From contig NZ_SSMQ01000010.1 in assembly GCF_005144585.1 (NCBI RefSeq), positions 1 to 64,000 on the forward strand: a DNA stretch of 64,000 bases, given 5' to 3'. Source of the stretch: Polyangium fumosum. Lineage in GTDB: Bacteria; Myxococcota_A; Polyangia; Polyangiales; Polyangiaceae. The position numbers and the translations under genes are program-made. The notes under the pieces are model-generated. The model was not told where the DNA came from and ran no database searches. It worked only from the letters and a program-made list of their open reading frames with translations. Positions 1-8,600 of the stretch are shown here, in pieces. Position 1 is the stretch's first letter, and the number at the start of each line of letters is the position of its first letter.

Positions 1-1
1 G

Positions 2-841
2 GCCGTGCGCCCCGCCGCCGGCGCGCGCCCCGTGCAGCCCGCCGCGCCGGCCGCGGCCCCCAAGACCCCGATCGCGCCGCCGGTGAGCGGCATCTCCCGC
101 GAGGCGGTCTTCGACGACGGCGACGACGACGAAGCCACCGTGATGCGCGAGGCGCCGCTCGAGCTGCTCATGCAGACGACGAGCGACGGCGGCGGGGAGG
201 CCGATCGCGCGACGCCCGTGAACCCGATCTCGGCCGAGGTCGCCGCGGCCGCCGCGGGTTCGGTTCTGCGCGACGAACCCACGCCGCCCGCGCACCACGC
301 CATCGACGACGAGGCGACGGTGATGCGCGACCTGCCGGAGCCGCCGCCGCGGGAGTCCGCGCCCATGCCGGTGCCCATGCCGGCGCCCGAGGTGCGCGCG
401 CCCGAGCCGACGATGGTGCTGCCGGAGGAGAGCTCGTCGACGTCGCTGCCGGCGAACCTCGCGGATCTCGCGCCGCAGCCGCACGCGCAAGCGCCGTTCG
501 CCATGGCGCGGGAGAGCGCGCCGTCGCCCCTCGCCCTCGCGCGAGAGAGCGCCCCTTCGCCTCTCGCCGTCGTGCGGGAAAGCGCCCCTTCGCCTCTCGC
601 CGTCGTGCGGGAAAGCGCCCCTTCGCCTCTCGCCGTCGTGCGAGAAAGTGCCCCTTCGCCCCTCGCCATGGCGCGAGAGAGCGCCCCTTCGCCGCGCTTC
701 ACGCCGCCCCCGCCGATGGCGATGCAGCCGGCGCAGCCCGCGCCGCCGAGCGCCGCGAAGGGCTTGCTCCTCGGCATGCTGTTCGCGCTCGTGCTGCTCC
801 TCGCGGGCGTCGGCGTTTACCTGGCGTTTCTGAAGAAGTGA
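2..841 (+). CDS. C-terminal part of a repeat-rich, tail-anchored protein (cut by window edge)
   Basis: The frame is open to the left edge, so the true start probably lies outside the window; the first possible start inside is GTG at 5. The visible part is Ala/Pro-rich and disordered, with two copies of an acidic motif ending in DDEATVMR (near residues 41 and 102). Next come six 11-residue repeats (RESAPSPLAV-like) and one C-terminal membrane segment (LLLGMLFALVLLLAGVGVYL) followed by FLKK and the stop. Acidic Glu-Ala-Thr-Val motifs are typical phospho-threonine sites read by FHA domains in kinase-rich bacteria; that role here is inference. The stop (839-841) abuts the stop of the converging gene within one TGATCA. 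The N-terminal domain is unknown. Confidence 0.7.
   Translation, partial: AVRPAAGARPVQPAAPAAAPKTPIAPPVSGISREAVFDDGDDDEATVMREAPLELLMQTTSDGGGEADRATPVNPISAEVAAAAAGSVLRDEPTPPAHHAIDDEATVMRDLPEPPPRESAPMPVPMPAPEVRAPEPTMVLPEESSSTSLPANLADLAPQPHAQAPFAMARESAPSPLALARESAPSPLAVVRESAPSPLAVVRESAPSPLAVVRESAPSPLAMARESAPSPRFTPPPPMAMQPAQPAPPSAAKGLLLGMLFALVLLLAGVGVYLAFLKK
506..697 (+). repeat. 33-bp in-frame tandem repeat (about 6 units)
   Basis: Units start at 506, 539, 572, 605, 638 and 671 (the last one partial). Each encodes an 11-residue block with core RESAPSPLA. Units 3 and 4 are nearly identical, which suggests recent slippage. The repeat forms the linker just before the C-terminal membrane anchor. Confidence 0.9.
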
Positions 842-2563
842 TCAGCGCCGGCCCGGAGCGCGGGGCCTTCCCCGGCGCTCCGGCGCGCGCGTGGGCTCGC
901 GCGGCGCACTCGGGCCACGGTCGAAATCGCGCTCGTTTCGCCGTCGCCTGTTGATCAGGAGCTGAAGCTCCGCGTCGAAGCCGCCCATGTCGAGGCGCTG
1001 CACGAACGCACGTTCGAGCCCGAGCTCCCGCGCGGCGCGCGCGCTCTGCGCGGGCAGCGGCGAGATCCACGCGATGCGGCCACCCGGGACGAGGACCTCC
1101 GCGACGTGCGCGAGGAACCGATCGAAAAACTCGTGCAGGTCGATCCCGCGCAGCACGCGCCGTCCCATCGGTGGGTTCGTCAGGACGACCGTCGGCGGCG
1201 CGCCGCGCGGCACGAACGAGAGCGCGTCCCCCCGCGCGAGCACGGCGTCCTCGATGCCGACCGCCGCGAGGTTCTGGCGGGCCGCTTCGAGCGCGGCGGC
1301 GGACATGTCCGTGCCGAGCAGCCGCTCGTACGGGCCGGCGAGCACGCGCTCGCAGAGCTCGGTGCCCGAACCGACGAACGGATCCCACACGACGTCGTCG
1401 GCGTGGACGCCCGCGATCCGCACGAGCGCGGCGGCGATCGTCGGGTGCGAGGCCGCGGGCACGTCGCGCTCGCGGTAGGTGAAACGAGGGTCCTCGACGC
1501 GCGGGCAGAGCTCGACCTCGATCGCCGGACGATCGGGCAGCTCGTGCACGAGCGCCTCCCACGTGCTCTCGGTCGGGTCGTTGACGAGCTTCGGGTTCGC
1601 CGCGGCGATCGCCTCGGCCGCGCGCCAGATGCTCGCGCGGCGCTTGCCGCCGCCGGCCCAGGCGATCCGGAAGCGGATGGGGCCGGAGGTGAAAAACTCG
1701 AGCAAACGAAGGGCCTCGGGCGACGTGAGCGAACGCGCGACGGCCTCGGCGACGTCACCCGAGGGATCGAGCGGCACGGGCGGGAGCGGGAAGCCGAAGA
1801 AGAGCATGGTCCTCGCATCGAACAGGCGCTCGGGAGGGCCGACGAGCGTGGCGAGCACGCGATCTTCGCGGCCGTCCGGCGCGAGGCGAGGCGCGAGGCG
1901 GACATCGATCTCGTCGCGCAGGATCGGCCCGAGGCCGGCGCGGCAGTGGAGCACGACGGGCACAGGCGAGGCCGCGGGCTTGTGGACCTCGAAGGTCGAG
2001 GGGACCTCGCGGCCCGCCGTCCGCTGCGCCATGAGCGAGGCCTTCGCCGTCGCGCGCGCGAGCAGCTCGTCGCCGCCCGTGTCGAGCTGCCGGAGCGCGC
2101 GGGCAGCTTCGTCGCCGCCCGTCTTGCCGAGCGCCGCGGCCATCGCGCGCCGCGCGGGAGCGTCGTTCTCCGCGGCGAGCGCGGCCGCGAGCGCGCTCTC
2201 CACCTCGGCGCCACGGAGCTTGCCGAGCGCGTTCGCGGCGAAGCGACGCGCTCGCGGATCCGCGTCGCCGAGCGCGCCGATCAGGAACGCCGACAGCTCG
2301 GGCTCGGCATGCTCGGCCGCGACCTTCCCGACGAACGCGACGAGCCGCGCGCGTGGTTTCGTCTCGGCCGTGCGCGCGCGCTCCATCGCGACCCGCGCGG
2401 CCTCCAGGCCGAGGCGCAAGAGCGATCGTTCCGCGTCGTCCGTGTGCTCGCCTTCCTCCGCGACGAGCTCGACCAGCGCGGCCGCGTCGCTCCGGCGCGG
2501 CGAGAAGCCGGGGTCGCGGATCGCCTCTTCCAGACGGAAATCCGGGGCTCTGCGCGCCGTCAT
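842..2563 (-). CDS. HEAT-repeat / THUMP-type nucleic-acid methyltransferase
   Basis: 573 residues from the ATG at 2563, chosen because it starts the conserved protein; the frame stays open further upstream. The N-terminal third has HEAT-like helical repeats (LIGALGDADPRARRFAANAL and similar). The middle resembles a THUMP-like module. The C-terminal third is a Rossmann methyltransferase with DPFVGSGTELCE (SAM loop) and NPPMGRR, the N-P-P-x catalytic motif of UPF0020/RlmL/Trm14-like N2-guanine methyltransferases. The likely substrate is rRNA or tRNA guanine; the exact target is unknown. The tail is Arg/Pro-rich. It is divergent from xdhC. The HEAT-methyltransferase arrangement is unusual for this family. 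Confidence 0.75.
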   Translation of the reverse strand: MTARRAPDFRLEEAIRDPGFSPRRSDAAALVELVAEEGEHTDDAERSLLRLGLEAARVAMERARTAETKPRARLVAFVGKVAAEHAEPELSAFLIGALGDADPRARRFAANALGKLRGAEVESALAAALAAENDAPARRAMAAALGKTGGDEAARALRQLDTGGDELLARATAKASLMAQRTAGREVPSTFEVHKPAASPVPVVLHCRAGLGPILRDEIDVRLAPRLAPDGREDRVLATLVGPPERLFDARTMLFFGFPLPPVPLDPSGDVAEAVARSLTSPEALRLLEFFTSGPIRFRIAWAGGGKRRASIWRAAEAIAAANPKLVNDPTESTWEALVHELPDRPAIEVELCPRVEDPRFTYRERDVPAASHPTIAAALVRIAGVHADDVVWDPFVGSGTELCERVLAGPYERLLGTDMSAAALEAARQNLAAVGIEDAVLARGDALSFVPRGAPPTVVLTNPPMGRRVLRGIDLHEFFDRFLAHVAEVLVPGGRIAWISPLPAQSARAARELGLERAFVQRLDMGGFDAELQLLINRRRRNERDFDRGPSAPREPTRAPERRGRPRAPGRR

Positions 2564-2700
2564 GTCCTGGCCTCGCTCGCCCTGCGCGCGCCGCGCGCCG
2601 CCTCGACTCGCCGTTCGTCCACGGCGCGAGGATACGGCGCGCGGGCTCTTTCGCCACTGCTTCGAGCGCGGGATGCCTTTCCCGACCCCGACTCCGCCGC

Positions 2701-2706
2701 TACACT
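2701..2706 (+). promoter_or_regulatory. -10-like hexamer TACACT before xdhC
   Basis: TACACT ends 11 bases before the GTG at 2718. This spacing recurs upstream of several genes here and suggests a very short or absent leader. No convincing -35 was seen. Confidence 0.4.
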
Positions 2707-2717
2707 CGGCGCATCCG

Positions 2718-3635
2718 GTGCTCGACGTATCCACGGTCATCCCTCGCACCGCGCCTCCCCCCGAGGTGCTGCGGGCCTCGCTCGATGCGCTCGAACGAGG
2801 CGAACGTGTCGTCGTCGCCACGGTGATCGCCCGGCAAGGCTCCGCGCCTTGTACGCCCGGACAAAAGCTCGTGCTCTTCCAAACCGGCGCGGCGATCGGG
2901 ACCGTCGGGGGCGGCGCCGTCGAGCGCGCGGTCCTCGTTGCGATGGCCGCGTCGTTCGACGCGCCCGCGCCTGCCCCGCGCGTCGACACCTTCCGCCTCG
3001 GGCCCTCGCTCGGCATGTGTTGCGGCGGCTCGGCCGAGATCCTGATCGAGCCCCTCTCCCCCGACCTCTCGGTGCTCGTCGTCGGCGCCGGGCACGTCGG
3101 TGTCTACCTCGCGCCGCTGCTCGCCTCGCTCGGGTTTGGCGTGACGCTCTGCGATGCGCGCGAGATCGCGGCCGACCCCGCGCGTTTGCCGCGACCATCC
3201 GCCGGCCCCGACGGCGCGGGCGCGCCTCGCTTGCGCCTCCTCCAGGCCGATCACGACGACCCCGAGGTCCGCGCCTCGCTCCCTGCGGACCTCGGCCGCT
3301 CTGCCGCGCTCGTCATGACGCACGATCACCAGCTCGATCAGGCGGCGATCGAGTGGGCCCTCGGCGTCGGCTTCGGGTTCGTCGGCGGCGTCGGCAGCCG
3401 CGCGAAGGCGGCGCGGACGCGCGCGCGGCTCGAAACCAAGGGCGTCGCGGCGGCGGACATCACGCGCGTCCGCATGCCGCTCGGCGTGGACGTGGGCGCG
3501 CGCCTCCCGGCGGAGATCGGCGTCGCGATCGCGGCCGAGCTCGTGTCGTGGCGCGCGGGCCTCTCCGGCGCGCGCCGCGGCGCGCGGGGCCATGGACACG
3601 GCGAAGCCGAGAAGGAAAAGGAAGAAGACGCATGA
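2718..3635 (+). CDS. xdhC: XdhC family molybdenum-hydroxylase maturation factor
   Basis: 305 residues from GTG 2718; an in-frame ATG at 2673 is the alternative. GTG is preferred because TACACT sits just upstream of it. XdhC proteins bind molybdenum cofactor, protect it during sulfuration and deliver it to xanthine-dehydrogenase-type enzymes. Visible: GSAPCTPGQK, GTVGGGAVER and MCCGGSAE in the N-terminal XdhC/CoxI domain; a Rossmann stretch VLVVGAGHVGVYLAPLLASL; and C-terminal THDHQLD and GGVGSRAKA. It overlaps mocA by 4 bases (ATGA), so the two are translationally coupled. Its likely client operon lies 10 kb downstream. Confidence 0.9.
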   Translation: MLDVSTVIPRTAPPPEVLRASLDALERGERVVVATVIARQGSAPCTPGQKLVLFQTGAAIGTVGGGAVERAVLVAMAASFDAPAPAPRVDTFRLGPSLGMCCGGSAEILIEPLSPDLSVLVVGAGHVGVYLAPLLASLGFGVTLCDAREIAADPARLPRPSAGPDGAGAPRLRLLQADHDDPEVRASLPADLGRSAALVMTHDHQLDQAAIEWALGVGFGFVGGVGSRAKAARTRARLETKGVAAADITRVRMPLGVDVGARLPAEIGVAIAAELVSWRAGLSGARRGARGHGHGEAEKEKEEDA

Positions 3636-4267
3636 CGAACACCGTGTCGATCGTGCTCGCGGCCGGAAAAGGCATGCGCCTCGGCGGGCCGAAGGCGCTG
3701 CTCCTCTGGCCCGGACCGCCCGGACAAAAGCCGCGGCCGCTCGCGATCGCGCACGCCGAGGCCCGCCTCTCGGCCGAGTCGTCGCGGGTCGTCGTCGTCG
3801 CGCGCAAGCCCATCGTGCAGGCGCTCATCCCGTTCGTCCGCCCCGGCCTCGACCTGCTCGTCTCCGACGCGGACGACGAGCTCGGCCCCGCGGGCTCCAT
3901 CGCCACGGCCGTCCAGCGCATCGCCGCGAACGATCGTGTGCTCGTCTGCCCCGTCGACACGTTGCCCGCGCGTGGGGCGACGACCGCGGCCTTGCTCGGG
4001 GCCCTCGGCGCAGACGGCGCGCCTCCGCTCGCGACGCGCCCGCGGCATGGCGGCCGCGCGGGGCACCCCGTCGCGCTGCAAGGCCACGCGCTCGATCGGT
4101 ATCGCCAGCCGAACCCGCCTCCGCTGCGGGATCACGTCCACGCGCTCGGCGCCGACCTTCGTGACGTCGACGTCGACGATGCCGACGTGCTCGTGGACAT
4201 CAACACGCCGGCCGAGGCGATGCGGTACCTGCGCGCGCCGCCCACGTTCCTCGGCGACGGCACCTAG
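3632..4267 (+). CDS. mocA: MocA/MobA-like molybdenum cofactor nucleotidyltransferase
   Basis: 211 residues. The N-terminus IVLAAGKGMRLGGPKALL is the nucleotide-binding signature of the MobA/MocA/GlmU nucleotidyltransferase fold; VDTLPARG and DINTPAEA fit metal- and product-binding loops. MocA transfers CMP to molybdopterin for xanthine dehydrogenase-type enzymes, and XdhC partners it. The ATG lies inside the xdhC stop (ATGA). Whether it uses CTP or GTP cannot be read from the sequence, but the pairing with XdhC favours CTP. Confidence 0.85.
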   Translation: MTNTVSIVLAAGKGMRLGGPKALLLWPGPPGQKPRPLAIAHAEARLSAESSRVVVVARKPIVQALIPFVRPGLDLLVSDADDELGPAGSIATAVQRIAANDRVLVCPVDTLPARGATTAALLGALGADGAPPLATRPRHGGRAGHPVALQGHALDRYRQPNPPPLRDHVHALGADLRDVDVDDADVLVDINTPAEAMRYLRAPPTFLGDGT

Positions 4268-4285
4268 ACCGGAGAGGAGCTCCTC

Positions 4286-5335
4286 GTGGACGAGACACCG
4301 CTTGCATCTGGATCCCGGCGCGCGTGGGCGCGCGGCACGTTGCTCGGGCTCGCGGTGGGCGACGCGCTCGGCACCACGCTCGAGTTCCAGGCGCGCGAGG
4401 CCCCCCCGTTTCCCGAGCTCGCCAGGGGCCCGCACACCGACGTCACGGGCGACGGACCGTTCCGCGTCGCCCCTGGGCAGGTCACCGACGACACGCAGAT
4501 GGCCACGTGCCTCGCGCTCAGCTTGAAGGAGCACGGCCGGTATCACGCGGCCGACGTGGCAGCGCGTTACGTCGCGTGGGTGGAGCACGCCTTCGACATC
4601 GGCAACCTCACGCACGCCTCGCTCTCCATGATCGCCCGCGGCGTCTCCCTCGGCGAAGCCTCGCGCCGCGCCTGGATCCACGCCGAGCGCAAGACCGCGG
4701 GCAACGGCTCGCTCATGCGGATCGCGCCGATCGGCGTCGCGCTCGCAAGCGCCCCCGAAGCGCGCCGCATGGCCGCGCTCGCCGACAGCGCGATCACCCA
4801 CTACGACCCGCGTTGCCGCATCACGTGCGCCGCGCTCTGCGCCGCGATCGCCGCAGCCGGCGCGGGACAAACCTCCGCGACGGACCTGTTCGAGGTGATC
4901 CGCGCCGAGGTCGAAGCGGCCGCCGCCACGCTCATCGACATCGTCCCCAGCGACGGCCGTGACGTCGAAGCTGCGCGCGCCGAGCTGCGCTGGGATCTCG
5001 AGATCGCCGTTCGGGACGATCCCGAGCTCTACGGCCCCGAGATTCACTTGCATCGCCAGCAAGGGTTCGTCCGCGTGGCGTTCCGGCTCGCGCTCTGGGA
5101 GCTGTTGCATGCTCCGTCCTACGAGGCCGCGCTGATCGACGTCGTCAACCGCGGCGGCGACGCGGACACGAACGGCGCGATCACGGGCGCGCTCTTCGGC
5201 GCGCGTTTCGGCGAGGATGCGATCCCGGCGGCGTGGCGCGAGCGTGTCCTCGGCGCGCTCGCGGACCACCCTCCGAGCGCGCTGCGTGACCTCTACCATC
5301 CACGCCGCCTGGTCGAGCTCGCCGACAGCGTTTGA
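4286..5335 (+). CDS. ADP-ribosylglycohydrolase (DraG/ARH family)
   Basis: 349 residues from GTG 4286, preceded by a strong ribosome-binding site (GGAGAGGAG at 4271-4279). DraG-fold enzymes remove ADP-ribose using two Mg ions. The metal-site motifs are present: GDALGTTLEF near the start, TDDTQMA near residue 72, and GGDADTNGAITGAL near residue 290. It follows mocA by 18 bases on the same strand and may be co-transcribed. The target (ADP-ribosylated protein, ADP-ribose derivative or nucleic acid) is unknown. Confidence 0.88.
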   Translation: MDETPLASGSRRAWARGTLLGLAVGDALGTTLEFQAREAPPFPELARGPHTDVTGDGPFRVAPGQVTDDTQMATCLALSLKEHGRYHAADVAARYVAWVEHAFDIGNLTHASLSMIARGVSLGEASRRAWIHAERKTAGNGSLMRIAPIGVALASAPEARRMAALADSAITHYDPRCRITCAALCAAIAAAGAGQTSATDLFEVIRAEVEAAAATLIDIVPSDGRDVEAARAELRWDLEIAVRDDPELYGPEIHLHRQQGFVRVAFRLALWELLHAPSYEAALIDVVNRGGDADTNGAITGALFGARFGEDAIPAAWRERVLGALADHPPSALRDLYHPRRLVELADSV

Positions 5336-5365
5336 GTTGAGATGGTGTTCCGCGGGCGTCGCGCC

Positions 5366-5468
5366 GGGGCGCTGCCCCGGACCCCGCGAGGGCTACGCGC
5401 CCCTCGACCCGCGCCAGGGCAAGCCCTGGACTCGTGGTCGATGAACTGCGCGATGCGCAGTTCATCGA
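5366..5468. repeat. Composite palindromic intergenic element (four hairpins in 103 bp)
   Basis: Four perfect inverted repeats follow one another: GGGGC/GCCCC with loop GCT (5366-5378); CGAGGG/CCCTCG with an 8-base loop (5387-5406); CCAGGGC/GCCCTGG with loop AA (5414-5429); and a 14-bp perfect stem, arms 5438-5451 and 5455-5468, with loop GAT. There is no T-run, so it is not a classical terminator. It resembles a dispersed REP/BIME-type element. It fills the gap between the glycohydrolase and the RHS gene. Confidence 0.75.
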
Positions 5469-5601
5469 ACGGGCCAAAGCAAGACTGGCAAGGTGGGGCT
5501 CCCATAGGGGCTGAACCGAACGCTCACCTCGGACCAGGAATGTCACCCCTCGAGATCTCTGATGGTTGACGTGGGCTCCCGTCGTCCGTGCACTGGCTTG
5601 C

Positions 5602-8600
5602 ATGCGCTGGGCCAGCGTCTTCCTCTCATGCTTGCTCGTCCTCGTTGCCGTTGCGCAGGGCTGCACCTGCGAGAATGGCGCCGCGCTCCCTCCGCCTGCC
5701 GTGATTGCATGCAAACCCCAGCATTCATCGCTCCCGGGGGCGCGAGCCGTCGGGCCGGCAAGGACGGTCGCGGCCACGCTTTCGGCTTCTTTCTCGCTCA
5801 CCGACACGGGCGAGGCCGCGATTTCGATTCCGCTCACGGCGCCCCGAGGTCGCGGCGGAATCGAGCCCGCGCTCTCCATCGCCTATCACAGCGCCGCGGG
5901 CGACAGCGTGATGGGCGTCGGCTTTTCCCTCGTGGGCACGTCCGCGATCACGCGTTGCGCGAAGACGACGGCCATCGACGGCGAGATCCGCGCGGTTCGA
6001 TTCGACACGAGCGACACGGCGTTTTGTCTCGACGGCAGGCGCCTGGTGAAGGTCGCAGAGAAGGGAGCGACCGTCGAGTACCGGACCCTGCCCGACGCCC
6101 ACATCAGGGTGCTGGGCCATTTCAAGGGTGAGGAGCCGGCCTCGTTCGAGGCGCACTTGCCTTCGGGTCACGTCGTCGCGTACGGCGAAGATGCCGGGAG
6201 CCGGCCACGCGCGCGGGGAGGCACGACGCGCGCGTGGCTCTCGTCGTCGAAGAGGGACTTGCGCGGCAATACGATGACGTACGGCTATTGCTTCGCCGAG
6301 GCGGACGGGTACACCGCCGAGTACGCGCTGGACGAGATTCGCTATACGAGCTTCGAAGGCGCGTCGACGCTCCCCGCGACGCGGGCGATAACGCTCGTCC
6401 ATGGCACGCGGGACGCGAGCGACGTGCGGATCCATCACGCGGGCGGCATGAGACTGCAACGCTCGCTGCGGCTCGACGAAATCCAGATGCGTGGGCCGGG
6501 GGATACGTTGGTTCGGCGATATGCGTTCACCTACGACGCCAGCGAGACGACGGGGCGGACGCGGCTCGTTGAAATGAAGGAATGCGGCGCGGACGACGCG
6601 TGCACCGAGACGACGAGGTTCTTGTATCCCGCGCGGGAGCGGGGCTTCGAGGAGATCAACACGGGCATCGTGGCACCGATGTCCTTGCGCGCGAGCCCCT
6701 TGCTCCTCGACGCGGACGGCGACGGGCGCACCGACCTGCTCGTGCCGGACACGAGCGCGCTGAGCACGCCCCAGCACCCGATGACGACGTGGACGATCAC
6801 GAGGAACGAAGCGGGGACACTCGGCGCGCCGAAGCTCGCGTATTCGCAAGAATGGCCGCTCGTACCCGATCCGCCGGAGCCGGCGGATCCCTCCCGCATT
6901 CAGCCCGAGCTGGGCACGCCCATCGATTACGATCAAGACGGCCGCGCGGACGTGCTGCTCCATGACGTGCGTGGCTGGAACGACAACCATATCGTCCTTC
7001 GATCGAAGGGGGACGGCACCTTCGAGGAGGTCGATACCGGAATTCCGAGGCCGTTCCCGCTCGGCGCAACGCCGCACGGCCTGCGATCGAGTGGTGGATC
7101 CGTGCATCTCGGGGACGTGGACGGAGACGGCGTGCCGGACTTGATCCAATGCGAGGATCACGGTGGCCTCCCGGATCCGACCCTGTCGTCGTGGAGACTG
7201 CATCTGTGGCGCCCGGGCGGCTTCGAGCCGACGTCCTCACCGATCACGCTCCTGGATGGGGTTGGGTGCGGCGTCGAGCTCCATCTCGTCGACATCGACG
7301 CGGACGACAAAGTCGAACTCGTAACGCCAGGTTTGCGCATCTTTGGCGGCGACGAGGCCGTACAGCTCGCGACCTATACCGCATTCGCGCGGGCGAGCAA
7401 CGGGACGTGGACGAGCGTCGATACGAAGCTGCCGCTCGCGCCGGTGGGCGGTCGCGTGATGTTCCTGGACGTCAACGGGGATCGGCTCCCGGATGCCGTG
7501 ATGGGTGGTTTCTCGGATACGCGGCTCTACACGAGGCTGAATACGGGGCGTGGCTTCGACGCGCCGCCTGTGCATAGCCTCGCATGGGATGGGGTCTTCC
7601 CGCAGGACAGCTATTTTCGTCTGGCGACGCCGCTCGATTTCGACGGGGATGGCCGGATGGATCTCCTCCTGCCGCTCCGCGCGGGAGCAGGCCTCTTGCC
7701 GAAGTGGACCGTGCTGCGCGCGGCGAGCGGCGAATTCACGTTCGAGTCCGTCGATTCGGGGATTCCATTCGAGGCCGAGCTTGGGGACGCCGTCACGCTC
7801 GCCGATCCTCGCGGGCCTCGTATCGGTGACGTGAACGGCGACGGGGCGAGTGATGTCTTGATCTTCCTCGGGAGCGAGCTGCGCGTATTTCGCAACGAGG
7901 CCGTGGACCCCGACAGGGTCGTGGGATTCTCGGACGGTGTGAACGTGGATCCCCCGAACGTGGAGTTCGTGTACGGCCACATGATCGCGGATCCGGATCA
8001 TTATGATCCGCGGGCCGATCCGGCGAATGACTGTGCGTATCCGCGGGTGTGCGCCGTCGGCGCGCGCCGCGTGGTCACGAGCTACGCCACGATCGACGGA
8101 AACGGCGGGCAGCGACATTTCGACGTGCGCTACGAGGACGGCCGGTACGATCGCCGCGGGCATGGCTTCTTGGGCTTTTCCGCGCGTGTGGTCACGGAGC
8201 GGGAGACGGGCGCGGAGACGACGGACCTCTACGACAACCACACGTATCTCGAATCCGGCGAGGTCAAGGCGTACCCTTTCGCGGGCCAGGCCCTGGGGCG
8301 GCATCTGCGCTTCCCGTCGCTCGATCCTGCAAAGGACGAGGTCTCTCGCGTGGACGTGACGCCCACCCCTGCCCTCACGGAGAATGGCAAGAGCTACTTT
8401 ACATTGCCCCTCACGCGGCGAACACAGCGGCGACAGGGCGCGACGCTCCTTCGCGATACGAAGACGGAGGTCCTCGATTTCGATGCCTTCGGCAACGTGC
8501 TCGAAGTGCGTCAATCGACCCTCGGCGTGGACCTCTCCCTGCACACGACGCGCGTCGTCGAGAACGACACCCAAAGGTGGGTGCTCGGGCAGGTCCAGAG

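Noticed and set aside
1106..3620. Very long plus-strand open frame upstream of mocA
   Set aside because: Only the last 211 codons match a family; the earlier part is antisense or out of frame to the methyltransferase and xdhC.
5366..5468. Intrinsic terminator of the glycohydrolase gene
   Set aside because: Strong hairpins but no following T-run; four stems in series fit a dispersed palindromic element better.
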